Shown: positions 43,801 to 53,203, numbered from the stretch's first letter. The stretch is DNA of 64,000 bases from CAZPRY01 sp964589175 (GCA_964589175.1 CAZPRY010000016.1:20298-84297), one strand, 5' to 3'. The notes: generated from the sequence alone by a model not told the origin. A program made the numbers and translations.

Positions 43801-44422
43801 TCAGATCGGTGATCGTACCCTTGTGTCTGACATAGCCGGTATCGCCCGCTGCTTTAAAACCGATTTCCCAGTTGACCAGCTGGCCGGAGTTTTTGGAGGT
43901 ATCGGCATCGGCGATATGCAGTCGCCAGCTGCCGTTGCCGGATTCGCCGAACAGCTCCGCGGGCATGTCCATCGGCTGGATATCCGGGTAAAACGGCGGG
44001 AGTGAATTGTCAAACGTATTCTCGCTGGAGTTCGTAAAAACCAGGGGGATTCCCAACCCGCTATTGCCTTTGAAATAGCCTTCGATCTTATTGAATTTAT
44101 CGAATACAACCAGCGGTTTGTAATACAGTTTGTGCCCAAGTCCGTCGGTGATAGAGTGGACTTCCTCAAATTCGTAGTCGGTTGCCCGGTAGATTTTGTA
44201 GCCCTCGAAATTGTTCCATTTGGCGGGAACATCCGGGTAAAGCTTCTGCAAAACACTGTCAATATCGCTCTCGGGTTTGGCGTTCCAGTACACCTTCACA
44301 AAGCCGTCGCCCGGAACGGCATCCACATCCGGATTCGTGGGCGACACGGGCTCAAGATACTGGGCCTGCCCCAAACTGATCATAAACACAATTGTACCCA
44401 GCGCCCGGGAAAATCCTTTCAT
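40889..44422 (-). CDS. Giant type IX-secreted protein with split P-domain
   Basis: 1177 aa from ATG 44422, giving a clean signal peptide (MKGFSRALGTIVFMISLGQA); an upstream reading from 44563 overlaps the previous gene. A fibronectin-like segment (GFVKVYWNAKPESDI, FEGYKIYRA) is interrupted at about 44065 by the C-terminal half of a proprotein-convertase P-domain (GNGSWRLHIADADTSKNSGQ, LVNWEIGF). Some 300 residues follow, including a carbohydrate-binding-like block (NGDFEEPADTTGWDQ...). The N-terminal half of the P-domain (LDIAHPWLYELDITLEAPSG) then appears near 42.7 kb, and the fibronectin-like domain resumes (NSGLQYTYVDTSVNNG). The C-terminus is a FlgD-like type IX sorting domain (LAWDLLNESGKKVAFGIYIY). 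Surface adhesion or substrate capture is inferred. Confidence 0.82.
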   Translation of the reverse strand: MKGFSRALGTIVFMISLGQAQYLEPVSPTNPDVDAVPGDGFVKVYWNAKPESDIDSVLQKLYPDVPAKWNNFEGYKIYRATDYEFEEVHSITDGLGHKLYYKPLVVFDKFNKIEGYFKGNSGLGIPLVFTNSSENTFDNSLPPFYPDIQPMDMPAELFGESGNGSWRLHIADADTSKNSGQLVNWEIGFKAAGDTGYVRHKGTITDLNVVENSGFNRFADAAKTDPESWERYQPESMFFEHSPNEAATGDALKISIDNFWEVSTKNRIDNGDFEEPADTTGWDQLTDNAAVALGWVAEYASLSSGWLTMKINSNSNSGLCWNLATASQFEPNTWVAFTVRIASENRTPNGHLYLSLNNGQEKVVDLGLIPANTTELHYYRRLNSRLTSANLYVGNGQGTVLYVDQFRASTAEYMTQEVYQRLSRVVPGAHYEWKTKIYENDPGIVVAPGYRAYQPNQVVKEFRQYGVESTVNKNTYQYFSRSFDAPEDMQDGIFFYRVDVNADEWKGQGEFILDSLVMIGNSKWGLNLYPEVSTAIDVEGASQNWDDFRVTLDIAHPWLYELDITLEAPSGDSYSLMNGQFAKSFLDGSAGLAQYLGSNSGLQYTYVDTSVNNGQRYFYAVVAYDSGDSLFNILPSEGSKRITLESDRYVFDSNTVMAIPNPYSKGYQPAALNSAGIIHTGHATGSVSLDIVDDRKIVNDSEYEIYFYDSSTDPNYALTSTIDFFAKKTTAYGVRNVTTGDTLLAYVSSIDKPSPVFEGLRLQLTNADRINIIPDSIRWSGSDLAHPEILMNLSDLSGNRFPVRYRLTFYDEIVDTSQSYKSGFVTLNARPVKLKVFDMIGNKDVKVAYRAVTGKDDFILYPLFEDTLDKTTNPVNYPYKSSWYIKLIFDSANLISLQAADKGGLFYWQDPDSTILYERVSGSKNLPPLKAGDATIVYWDDNVLVPSQANPVNVTLKSDTLLNPGLFYFKGWMKSTSEQSLSFGIGGQNTTFTVGQSFTELKIPIEIDQAGNLQVVWHSTGDDTLWIYDISITEKYRYADGDFLDVATTIKFSSDDNYRFSTLAASQGLVTDDGWSNFSVVPNPYIVSASWDYSPDLPGNFPNKVAFINLTADAVLRIYTVRGDLVRKLQHTGDIFDGTLAWDLLNESGKKVAFGIYIYHITSSTLGEKTGKLAIIR

Positions 44423-44448
44423 AACGAAGTCCTTGTTGATCTTTCTTA

Positions 44449-47400
44449 TCATTTGATCACCGCAAATTTTCCAATAAAGTCTTCTTTCAAATTGGGTCCC
44501 GAGACATGAAAAACATAAACGCCGTAGGCAATCGGCAACCCATCGCGACTGAGCAGGTTCCACGAAACCGCACCGCTCGTGTAGGAGCCGTTTTGACGGA
44601 GCGTCTGGACCAGATCGCCGCGCACGGAGTAAACTCGTATCGTTGATGCCACCGGAATATTGATGAAATCGATGCGCCGTTCCGCGCGTCCCTGTTCCAG
44701 GTTATTACGCGGTTCCCAGATGGCCGTACACAGGTAAGGATTGGGTACCACCGAAATCTTTCCCCGCTCGCGGGTGGCCACATCGGGGTCACTACGCGCA
44801 CCGGTAATCGTGATCGTAAATTCATCAACCCGGCTGAGCGGTTTTTGCGTAGTAATGTTCAGATCAATTTGCGTTGCAGGCAGGGCAGCACCGGTCACCA
44901 ATCCCCGAAAAGTCAGCATCCAGGTAGCGTGTTTCTGAACCGCATTCGGATTCGAAGCTGTGGCCGCCGGCAGCGATTCGAAGAAAACCAGGGTATCCTC
45001 TACTCCGAAGATTTGATCGCCGTTGTCGCGAACCGCCAGGTCGACAGCTTTGCCGCTGCGCAGGTTGCCGGCCGATACATTGATATCCATGCTTTCAAAT
45101 TGTCCATAAGCGCCATCCGTTGCATACGAGGCGTAGGCAATGCTGCTGAACGTGAGCCTGTAATCATCCGGGACCTGGTGCCCGCCCATTCTCCATTTGC
45201 GCAATTGCGGCTCGACGGTGACACCGCTGCTGCTCCAGGTCAATGAGGACAGTTCCGCCAGCCAGGTATTATCAATGAAAAGTTGCATCCCCAAAGGATA
45301 ATCCGGGATGGTCGTAAAACTTTTAGGAAATATCAGCGACGGCATTGTATTGAGTGAACGGGCGATATTCGCCAGGCTCTGATCATCAATACCGAAACGG
45401 CTGCTCTTATCCACAACGGTATCGATCACCGCCTGCCCGTCGGTATCCTGATGATAATCATAAATCGCATAGTAGCTCGTGGTTCGCGCAAAAGCTTCGT
45501 CGGCGTCGCGCAGGGTCGGCGGAAAAATGAGCAGCGTATCTTTGGAGTCCTGGGCTGTTCTGAAGCGGATATTAATTAATTGGGTGTCGATGCTGGCGGC
45601 TATATAGATCAGTGAATCCCGGAATTGATACACCAGTGTATCTTCGCAATAGTCAAGGCCGTCGCCGTCATTGTCGACGCGATCCGTCGCAGTGTCCCAG
45701 AAATTGACATGAATTTCATGCTCGGTCTCGGCCGCCAGAACTCCCGGATTGATCAATTTATAGAAGAGGTTGCCGTCGCCGTCACCACTGACCCGGGCCA
45801 CGCCCCGCGACGTATCCGGAGGAATGTACCCGGCCACATTGGCGGTCGGTTGAATAACCACCGTATTTTTATCGAGTAGAACCCGGCCGCCCAACTCCTG
45901 AATCGTCTTCGAGCATTCGGCCGGAAATATGGCGGTGCTGGCGTCACCGTGATCGTACGAGACGACGGCATAATAGTAATTCATACCGTTGTTAACGGTC
46001 GTATCCGTATAGGTATAACGGAGACCGCTGTCATTGCCGAGGTAAAACGAGATTCCGCCCGTAAACGAGGCATCGCCCCGGTAGAATCCCTTGATCCCGT
46101 TTTTGAGGTCGAACTGGACAATCGGTTCGTAAAAATACTTGATCCCGTCGGCATTCGTGATAGTGTTTACTTCGTTAAAACCGATGTCGGTGGCGCGATA
46201 AATTTTGTAGCCTTCGAAATCCTGTCCCAGCACCGGATCCACCGAGAACTCGGCCGCATTGTCCCAGTACAGCGTCACCCTCCCATCACCGGCAACCGCA
46301 TGGACAATGGGTTTATCCGGAGGTCGTGTGAACTGGTAATTGTTGTCGTAAATCTGCTGATTGATCTCCTTGTTGCGCAGGATATCTTCGAAATCTTCGC
46401 CGAACAGCAAAGCCATGGAGAAACGTTCACTGAAGCCGACCGGCAACGGAAAATAGCCTGAGCCATAGATAAAATCACCATCGGCCGGTTCTAAGACGAT
46501 TTCATCGTAGTTACCCGGCGTCTGGCGTGTCCAGAGTTCACCGGGCGCCCCGCTGGACCATTTATAATCGTCGCTCATGCGCACCTTGCCGGGTGGTGTA
46601 AAGTAATTGAAACTGGTCAGGCCGATCTGGTCGGACTCGTTGACGTCAACCCCATCGAAATTGGGTTCACCGGCGGTCGGCACGCCGTCGCCTTCGCCGT
46701 CATCCGCCGATCCGGGAACACCATCGGCGCCGACATCATGCAACACGGCATCCCAATCGCCGTCGTTATCGATACCATCATTGCGGCGTTCATCGATCAA
46801 CAGATCCTGCTTCCCGGCGCCCGTCAGATAATCCACATACTTCAGCGGCGGCAGCGGTTCAAAACCTTCCCCGCGGTTGCGGCGGTTATAGTAATGCGTA
46901 TAGTAATCTTCATCGATGATGCCGTTGAGATTGTCATCGATCAGGTTACCGACAATATCTTCCAGCGCCAACCCGGCGTTCAGAATGATGCGCTTGCCGC
47001 CGGTGTAGACCGTATCCGGAAAACTTTCGATCGTATGGATTTCCCGCTCATAGGTATTCGGCGCAATCAGGATCACCCGGTCGCCCACCTGGTAGGTTCG
47101 CGGTAAAAAGGTGGATTCAGACATGTATGGCGACGCGGCATCGTGGCTGTCGCCGTCGTTATCGATACCGTCGAAGGGATTACCCGGGCTTTCCAGGAAA
47201 GCGTATCCGGCGTAACCCACCGGTCCGTCATAACAGGGACTGTAAGCGGGCGGAGCGTCCCAGCTGTAGGTGATATCGTTCTCGTTATCGAAGAAAGAGA
47301 GATCGTCCTGGGCGTCGATATGATCGTTGCAGCGCCCACCGCTCAATGACCCGACCATCATTCCGAATGTCACTTTGGGGTAGTTGGTGGTGCCGTTGTT

Positions 47401-48306
47401 GTTCACTTCGTACAACCAGTAGATGATATCTTCCGCCAGGAAGTGTGACCACTGCAATCCGCGTACCGATACCTTGAGGGCCGAACCGTACTTGGCCGGA
47501 TTCATGGAATCGGGCATAAAAACCCGGGGACCGTCACCCTGGTAGAAAAAATTAAACTCCCCGTCCTTGGAATCATCCATCACAAAATAGGATTCCTGGT
47601 CCGCCGCCATGACACCGCGTCCGAAATAACCGTTCCAATAGGGTACCCCGGTCGGATCCACCCAACTGGGTTTATCGGGCCAGAACCAGGGCCATGTATC
47701 CGGCTTTCCATCTTCATCATTATCGAGATCGTCGGAAAGGGCGATACTCTCCTGCCTCTCATCGGCATAACCGGGCAATGGCTCCAGCGTCCAGGTAATC
47801 TGTCCGCTGCCGGGGCCGTCCGTCCAGCCGCGCGGACCATCGGAAGTCGCCACAGAAGTCACCGTATCCGCAAATCGGACATAAAGCGTATCGTTGCTCT
47901 GGCGATGCGATTGATAGTCCGGCCGGCGCATGAGTTTTGTGAGAGAATCGAGGCCCGAAATCTGGTAGTCGATTCCACTGATGGTTCCGGTGCTGCTGTT
48001 GTATAAAAATCTCCATTCCCAGCTGCGCGCCAATTGAACGCCGAAGAGCGGACTGACATCCCCGACATAGTTATTGCCGCTGCCCCGCGGCCATTCGCCT
48101 TCGGGGCTGGTGCCGGTCACATCCCCGGCTACCAAACCGGTATTGCGAAAGAGGGTCCTGACTTTATTGCCGTTATGGATGCCCTCCTTGCGATAGGTTC
48201 GGTCACCCAGGGCTTCCGTATTCTGGGCAGCGAGATATTGGCTAAAAACGGATAAAACAATGAAAGCGATAAAGTACTTTTTCATGGATTTCATGCTTAT
48301 TCTCAT
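44449..48306 (-). CDS. Giant type IX-secreted surface protein with calcium-binding repeats
   Basis: 1285 aa; signal peptide MKKYFIAFIVLSVFSQYLAA (a start at the ATG of MKKY, 48285, is equally possible). Several thrombospondin-3/EF-like Asp-rich loops are present: DDLDNDEDGKPDTW, DGIDNDGDSHDAA, DDNLNGIIDED, NDGIDNDGDWDA and ADGVPGSADDGEGDGV. A fibronectin-like segment (YKIYRATDIGFNEVNTI, DSGLRYTYTDTTVNNG) is shared with the next gene, but uninterrupted here. The C-terminus is a FlgD-like sorting domain (VSWNLLSRDGLPIAYGVYVF). It begins seven bases after the TonB receptor stop. Probably a surface-anchored partner of the receptor. Confidence 0.83.
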   Translation of the reverse strand: MRISMKSMKKYFIAFIVLSVFSQYLAAQNTEALGDRTYRKEGIHNGNKVRTLFRNTGLVAGDVTGTSPEGEWPRGSGNNYVGDVSPLFGVQLARSWEWRFLYNSSTGTISGIDYQISGLDSLTKLMRRPDYQSHRQSNDTLYVRFADTVTSVATSDGPRGWTDGPGSGQITWTLEPLPGYADERQESIALSDDLDNDEDGKPDTWPWFWPDKPSWVDPTGVPYWNGYFGRGVMAADQESYFVMDDSKDGEFNFFYQGDGPRVFMPDSMNPAKYGSALKVSVRGLQWSHFLAEDIIYWLYEVNNNGTTNYPKVTFGMMVGSLSGGRCNDHIDAQDDLSFFDNENDITYSWDAPPAYSPCYDGPVGYAGYAFLESPGNPFDGIDNDGDSHDAASPYMSESTFLPRTYQVGDRVILIAPNTYEREIHTIESFPDTVYTGGKRIILNAGLALEDIVGNLIDDNLNGIIDEDYYTHYYNRRNRGEGFEPLPPLKYVDYLTGAGKQDLLIDERRNDGIDNDGDWDAVLHDVGADGVPGSADDGEGDGVPTAGEPNFDGVDVNESDQIGLTSFNYFTPPGKVRMSDDYKWSSGAPGELWTRQTPGNYDEIVLEPADGDFIYGSGYFPLPVGFSERFSMALLFGEDFEDILRNKEINQQIYDNNYQFTRPPDKPIVHAVAGDGRVTLYWDNAAEFSVDPVLGQDFEGYKIYRATDIGFNEVNTITNADGIKYFYEPIVQFDLKNGIKGFYRGDASFTGGISFYLGNDSGLRYTYTDTTVNNGMNYYYAVVSYDHGDASTAIFPAECSKTIQELGGRVLLDKNTVVIQPTANVAGYIPPDTSRGVARVSGDGDGNLFYKLINPGVLAAETEHEIHVNFWDTATDRVDNDGDGLDYCEDTLVYQFRDSLIYIAASIDTQLINIRFRTAQDSKDTLLIFPPTLRDADEAFARTTSYYAIYDYHQDTDGQAVIDTVVDKSSRFGIDDQSLANIARSLNTMPSLIFPKSFTTIPDYPLGMQLFIDNTWLAELSSLTWSSSGVTVEPQLRKWRMGGHQVPDDYRLTFSSIAYASYATDGAYGQFESMDINVSAGNLRSGKAVDLAVRDNGDQIFGVEDTLVFFESLPAATASNPNAVQKHATWMLTFRGLVTGAALPATQIDLNITTQKPLSRVDEFTITITGARSDPDVATRERGKISVVPNPYLCTAIWEPRNNLEQGRAERRIDFINIPVASTIRVYSVRGDLVQTLRQNGSYTSGAVSWNLLSRDGLPIAYGVYVFHVSGPNLKEDFIGKFAVIK

Positions 48307-48313
48307 ACCACTG

Positions 48314-51190
48314 TTAAAAGTCTACCTGATAGCCAAAGGTGATACGCATCGGGCTGCTGTAGCGGGACGGATCGTTGAAGTACTCCCGCAGCGAGTTAAT
48401 CGCCTGCCCGAACTCACCATGATGGAAGGTGTTCTCGACCTGTGTATAGGTCGAGCGCCCGCTATCACCATAAACATTGGTTTCGTTCAATGCGTCAAAG
48501 AGATTATTGATTTTGGTATAGATCGTGTGATCCAAACCGAAAATCCGGAAGGTCTTGGTGGCTTTAAAATCCACATTCGTATAAAACGGTTTGCGGCCAT
48601 CGTTTCTCAGGAAGGGCGAAGGCGTGCTGCGCGATTCGGCGTTGTACGGCAGGCCGCTGCCCAGCGTCATGAGGAAACTCGCCGTCCAGTTACCGGGATT
48701 GCCAAGAACCACGTTGGCGTTCAGCGTATGACGGCGATCCCAGTCCAGCGGCAGAATTTGCTTCTCAATTTCCGTTCCCGAAGTCAAACGGCTGATGCCC
48801 GCGTTGGGATCGGAACCGGTTCCCTCGGCAATTTGAAAAGTGTAGTCGATGCTGAAGCTGTAGCCGGTGTCGAAGCGGCGGCGCAACTGCAGCGTAATGC
48901 CGCGGATGCTGGCGAACTCGGAATTGATATACTGATCGTAGAGGCGGCCGTCCCGGGCTTTCACGCGGCGTTCCTTGTTGATCCAACCGCGCACATCGCG
49001 TACATAATAATCGATATTGGCCTTGATATTGCTCCCCAGTTGCTGTTGCAAACCGATCTCATAACTAATGGTCTGCTCGGCTTCCAAATCCGGATTGCCC
49101 ATCGTCTCGATGGCCGAAATATCGTTACCAAGTTCCCATTCCGGGTTGGTGTACAAATTTTCAAAATTAGGGATCTGAAAGAAATGACCGTAAGAAATGT
49201 GAATCACGCCCTGGTCGGTGATCGGATAGGCCAATCCCAGCCGCGGGCTGATCTGCACTTTCGGATTGACATCTTTCCACCAGACGGCCTCGAGTTCCTG
49301 GGGCGTCATACCCGCCAGCCAGGAACGCAAAGGAGCCTTGATATTCGGGTCGCTCGGATCGGCCGGCACTTTGGCATTCGGATCAAAGTAGTCGACCCGG
49401 ATTCCGGCATTCACGATAATATCCTGGAATTCAATTTTATCCTGTAAATAGATGCCGATCTGCAAGGGCCGGACATTCAGCGTGTCGCCCTGGGCTGCGC
49501 CTGTGGTCAGATCGAATGTGTTGTCGCGGTACATCAGGTGGTGAGATTGAATCTCAAAGCCGGTCTTTACCTGATTGCGTTTATTTACCTGCGAAGTCAG
49601 GTCGCAGCGGGTGATAAGCGAAGTCGTATTACGGTTATAATGATGGTTTTCGACGCCGCCGATATTGAAGGTGTTGGGCGGCAGATCCAGGCTCCGCGAA
49701 GCCAGATCGCCGTAGCGCTCATCGTTCGGATCATCGAAATAGTACTCTTTGTAGTTCGTGTTGAATTGATTTAATCCCAGCGTGTAAAACGTGCTGCTGT
49801 TTAATTGGTGAACCAGTTGCAGGGTTTGGTTATAATTGTAGCTCTCACGGGTCAGCGTGCCGTCGGGAGTGTAGCGGTAGCCGTTATTGAAATCCTTATA
49901 GGTCATGGGCTGAACAGAACCGGAGCGGAAGAAGTTCATCGGATTTTCCGTAACGATGTTGTATCTCAGGCTGATTTTATTGGTCAGGCGCAGGGTAAAT
50001 TTTGTCTGGAGATTCAGTTTCTCGTAGGGATTCATCGCCACCCAGGAAGAGTCACCGCTCGCCAGCACAAACGACACTGAATCGGCGTCGGCATTAAACA
50101 CGATGACATTGATCAGCGAATCAAGGACGTCCATGTTACTGGCGACGATGACCTGTTGTTCATTCGGCGATTTGTAGAAACCGTCATACGGATCGAAGAT
50201 ATTTTTCCCCCAATAACGTCCCTCCTCGCGGTAGTAACGGCTGGTAGCATAGTAAAACAGCTTATCTTTGATGATGGCGCCGCTGATGCTGCCCTGCACA
50301 TTATCGATACTAAAAGGATTGAAGCGCCTGACATTCGGAAAAACGTCAGCGTGAGTGGTGTACCACTGCCCGGCATATAGATTCAGACTGCCGTGGAATT
50401 GATTGCTGCCATCCTTGGTCACAATATTGACGACACCGGACATGGCGGTGCCGTATTCGGCGTTGAACGCCCCGGTGATCACCTCCATCTCCTGAATCGC
50501 CTCATTCTCCACATTCGCAGCGAAATTGCCCTGAAATGGATCTGTCGCCGGCATGCCGTCAATCATATATAATGTCTCGCCGGAACGGCCGCCGCGGAAA
50601 TGCCCGTCCACGATACCCGCCTGGGTCTGGATGACTTCCTGAAATGTTTCCAGCGGTATCGCCTTTAATTCACTGGCCGTAATGCGCGATGAACTTGCCG
50701 TCATATCCTTGCGGATCAGGGGACGTTCGGCAACGACGATAACTTCCTCACCCTCCAGCACCTGGCTGTAAAGCACAAAGTCATGCGTGGTCGTTAAATC
50801 CAGAGAAACAACGACATCCTCGATAATCATGGTTTTATAGCCGATCATCATGGCTCGCACACGATAGACACCCGGGGCTACATTCAGAATAAAATAATCC
50901 CCGTTAGGATCGGTGGCGGCACCCTGATAGGTCCCCTCAACGAGAATATTGCAGCCCAGGAGCGGCAAACCGGTCTCTCCATCGGTTACGCGACCGGTAA
51001 TTTTCCCCGTGGTTCCCGCGTATCCGATCGATATCCAAAAAATCATCATGAGGAGGATCAAAACGGATCTTAGAAAACGATTTTTGTATCCCTTTTTACT
51101 CAACCTTCCAGTCCTTTTTTGAATGTTGAAAATTGATTTCTTTCCGCGTGACTTTTCGGCCGGATAAGCCTTCCTGGTTACAGATAACAT
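48314..51190 (-). CDS. TonB-dependent outer-membrane receptor (SusC-like front end)
   Basis: 958 aa. The signal region is followed by a carboxypeptidase-regulatory-like domain (KITGRVTDGETGLPLLGCNI ... GVYRVRAMMIGYKT, about 60-145), a plug (SSSRITASELKAIPLETFQE, GGRSGETLYMIDG, YGTAMSGVVNIVTKDGSN) and a 22-strand-type barrel ending in MRITFGYQVDF. Predicted to import a ligand energised by TonB. No SusD gene accompanies it. The start is uncertain: a TTG at 51103 (SKKGYKNRFLRSVLILLMMI) gives a more usual signal peptide. The gene follows the lipoprotein amylase by 15 bp. Confidence 0.9.
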   Translation of the reverse strand: MLSVTRKAYPAEKSRGKKSIFNIQKRTGRLSKKGYKNRFLRSVLILLMMIFWISIGYAGTTGKITGRVTDGETGLPLLGCNILVEGTYQGAATDPNGDYFILNVAPGVYRVRAMMIGYKTMIIEDVVVSLDLTTTHDFVLYSQVLEGEEVIVVAERPLIRKDMTASSSRITASELKAIPLETFQEVIQTQAGIVDGHFRGGRSGETLYMIDGMPATDPFQGNFAANVENEAIQEMEVITGAFNAEYGTAMSGVVNIVTKDGSNQFHGSLNLYAGQWYTTHADVFPNVRRFNPFSIDNVQGSISGAIIKDKLFYYATSRYYREEGRYWGKNIFDPYDGFYKSPNEQQVIVASNMDVLDSLINVIVFNADADSVSFVLASGDSSWVAMNPYEKLNLQTKFTLRLTNKISLRYNIVTENPMNFFRSGSVQPMTYKDFNNGYRYTPDGTLTRESYNYNQTLQLVHQLNSSTFYTLGLNQFNTNYKEYYFDDPNDERYGDLASRSLDLPPNTFNIGGVENHHYNRNTTSLITRCDLTSQVNKRNQVKTGFEIQSHHLMYRDNTFDLTTGAAQGDTLNVRPLQIGIYLQDKIEFQDIIVNAGIRVDYFDPNAKVPADPSDPNIKAPLRSWLAGMTPQELEAVWWKDVNPKVQISPRLGLAYPITDQGVIHISYGHFFQIPNFENLYTNPEWELGNDISAIETMGNPDLEAEQTISYEIGLQQQLGSNIKANIDYYVRDVRGWINKERRVKARDGRLYDQYINSEFASIRGITLQLRRRFDTGYSFSIDYTFQIAEGTGSDPNAGISRLTSGTEIEKQILPLDWDRRHTLNANVVLGNPGNWTASFLMTLGSGLPYNAESRSTPSPFLRNDGRKPFYTNVDFKATKTFRIFGLDHTIYTKINNLFDALNETNVYGDSGRSTYTQVENTFHHGEFGQAINSLREYFNDPSRYSSPMRITFGYQVDF

Positions 51191-51205
51191 TCCCTTTATC
51201 CCGGT

Positions 51206-53041
51206 CTATTTGCCATATTCATATATCTTAAAAGACTTGGGCTGTATTTCAGTACCTTGTCTGTATTCATCCCAGATTGGCTCCCAGTGTTCGGGGTGTT
51301 TACCTAAAAATGATTCGGGCGCCACCGGCTGACTCTTCCACGTGGCATTGAATATGGCCCGGACCCTTTCTCGGCCGAGTTTGCGTTCAAAACCGAAAAT
51401 TCCCCGGTTATCATCCATCATAATCGTTTGGTATTCGCCACGCCGCAGGCAGGCGTATTTTATCCGCAGTCGAATCATTTGCTGATAAAACCGGAATAAC
51501 TCCATATCCGGTTCGATGCCGTCCGGTTCCTTGGGTAAATCGAAGGGATGACAAATTTCATCCTTATACAGAAGATCCAGCCAGAGCATGGGCTTGCGGC
51601 AATCCGGATCATCGGCTCCCCACATTCCAACCTCATCGCCGTAAAAAATATACGGTGCACCGATGTAAGTGAATTGGAACGCCAGGATCAGTTTCTGCAC
51701 CTGCCGTTCTTCCGGAGAAGGTTTATTGACATCGAAATTCTTATCATAATTCAGATTGGAAGCGTGATCGATCCACCGGTCGGGATTAGCAACCATTGAC
51801 GCAAAACGCTCGGTATCATGGCTGGCCATAAGATTCATCAATCCATACTGTGATCCCTGTGGATATTGAATTCGGATGTCTCCCAGTAAAAGATCCAGTT
51901 GCGAGGGTGTTATCGGATTCGCCTGATCGACGAAGGCTTTGAGCATCGCATCGGCGAAACGGTAATTCATGACGGCATCAAACATATCTCCCCGCAGCCA
52001 GGGGGCTGCATCGAACATGATGTTACGCGGAAAATCCCGCCACCAGACTTCCCCGCTCAGAAAGGCAACGGGATTGATCTCCCGGGTCCACCTGCGAAAG
52101 TCTCTCCAGAAATCCGGGCTGACCGTTTCCGCCACATCCAGGCGCCACCCGTCCACGCCGTCCGACGGATCTCCATCGCCGTTCGGGTCCATCCACCTTT
52201 TAACGATCTGATGAATATGCTCGCGAAAAGAATCATCGGCGCCGTGTTCATCCTCCTGAATCTCGGGTAAATCCGTAAAGTTGAACCATCCCTGGTATTG
52301 GAACTCATCTTCAGGAGTACCCGGATCATCGAAATTCTGAATGACGAACCAGTCGGTAAAAGGACTCGCCGGTCCTTTCTCGCGTACGTCCTGGAATGCC
52401 CAGAACAGGATACCGACATGGTTGAAAACGCCGTCAATGATGAGATACATATTGCGCGCGTGAACTTCCCGCACCAATTGCAGAAACAACAGGTCTGCCG
52501 ATGTCCACTGCCAGGTTCCGGGATCAGCCGGATCTTCACGGCTCCAGATAGCGATATCACCCAGCGGGTCAGGACCAAAGTTATTATCGATATGATGGTA
52601 CATCGTTGCGCCATATTTATGGGACGAGGCGGACTCAAAGACCGGATTCAAATAGATCGCATTAATTCCCAGCTCCTGCAGGTAGTCGAGCTCGTCCAAA
52701 ATCCCCTGCAGGTCCCCTCCATAGCGGCGCAACTGCGCATTGTAATAGAAACCTCGCTGGTTAGCTTTTTCCCAGGGCTGCAATTCGTACCAATCGGATG
52801 TCCAGGGCATTAGCTGCCAGGCGGATTGGGGTTCGTAAGGCCAGGTTCCTTTGAGTGTTTCTATCGTCGGATCATTCCCGGGATCGCCATTACGAAAACG
52901 TTCCGGAAAGATCTGGTACCAGATTGCATCCTTGGCCCACTCCGGAACATTGGTAATGGCTTCCCTGGTATCAATCGTACTCTGGCACATGTTCAGAAAC
53001 AGCATCAAACTCAAGATAGTGTTGAGCGAGAAATGTTTCAT
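51206..53041 (-). CDS. GH13 alpha-amylase/neopullulanase-type lipoprotein
   Basis: 611 aa. The signal ends LFLNMC-Q, a lipobox, so the enzyme is membrane-anchored. The GH13 barrel begins VPEWAKDAIWYQIFPERFRNGDP, the opening typical of cyclomaltodextrinase/neopullulanase-like enzymes. Catalytic residues: D302 (DGWRLDVAE), E331 (FLSGEVWW) and D409 (MASHDTERF). It hydrolyses alpha-1,4-glucans, probably to maltose or other short oligomers. First gene of the minus-strand run, behind the promoter at 53101-53129. Confidence 0.92.
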   Translation of the reverse strand: MKHFSLNTILSLMLFLNMCQSTIDTREAITNVPEWAKDAIWYQIFPERFRNGDPGNDPTIETLKGTWPYEPQSAWQLMPWTSDWYELQPWEKANQRGFYYNAQLRRYGGDLQGILDELDYLQELGINAIYLNPVFESASSHKYGATMYHHIDNNFGPDPLGDIAIWSREDPADPGTWQWTSADLLFLQLVREVHARNMYLIIDGVFNHVGILFWAFQDVREKGPASPFTDWFVIQNFDDPGTPEDEFQYQGWFNFTDLPEIQEDEHGADDSFREHIHQIVKRWMDPNGDGDPSDGVDGWRLDVAETVSPDFWRDFRRWTREINPVAFLSGEVWWRDFPRNIMFDAAPWLRGDMFDAVMNYRFADAMLKAFVDQANPITPSQLDLLLGDIRIQYPQGSQYGLMNLMASHDTERFASMVANPDRWIDHASNLNYDKNFDVNKPSPEERQVQKLILAFQFTYIGAPYIFYGDEVGMWGADDPDCRKPMLWLDLLYKDEICHPFDLPKEPDGIEPDMELFRFYQQMIRLRIKYACLRRGEYQTIMMDDNRGIFGFERKLGRERVRAIFNATWKSQPVAPESFLGKHPEHWEPIWDEYRQGTEIQPKSFKIYEYGK

Positions 53042-53100
53042 CGATTTCTTTCCAAATATAAACCCGAGAGTCGTTCACATCTGAGTTACTATTATAATTG

Positions 53101-53129
53101 AATATAAAATTCTCGATGAAACTTGTCAA
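53101..53129 (-). promoter_or_regulatory. Promoter of the carbohydrate cluster
   Basis: On the minus strand TTGACA (53129-53124), 17 bp, TATATT (53106-53101): a near-consensus vegetative promoter. It leaves a leader of about 50 bases before the amylase start at 53041. Close spacing downstream lets it drive genes at least to 38450. Confidence 0.7.
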
Positions 53130-53203
53130 CAGATTTTTTTATGATCGTGGAGGAAGAGGATTCCGGCTAGGTGACAAACCGAAGTTGACATCTAAAACAA
53201 GCA

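Noticed and set aside
48260..49447. 395-codon plus-strand frame opposite the TonB receptor
   Set aside because: It lies antisense to a well-supported receptor gene, has no motif, and codon patterns favour the receptor strand.
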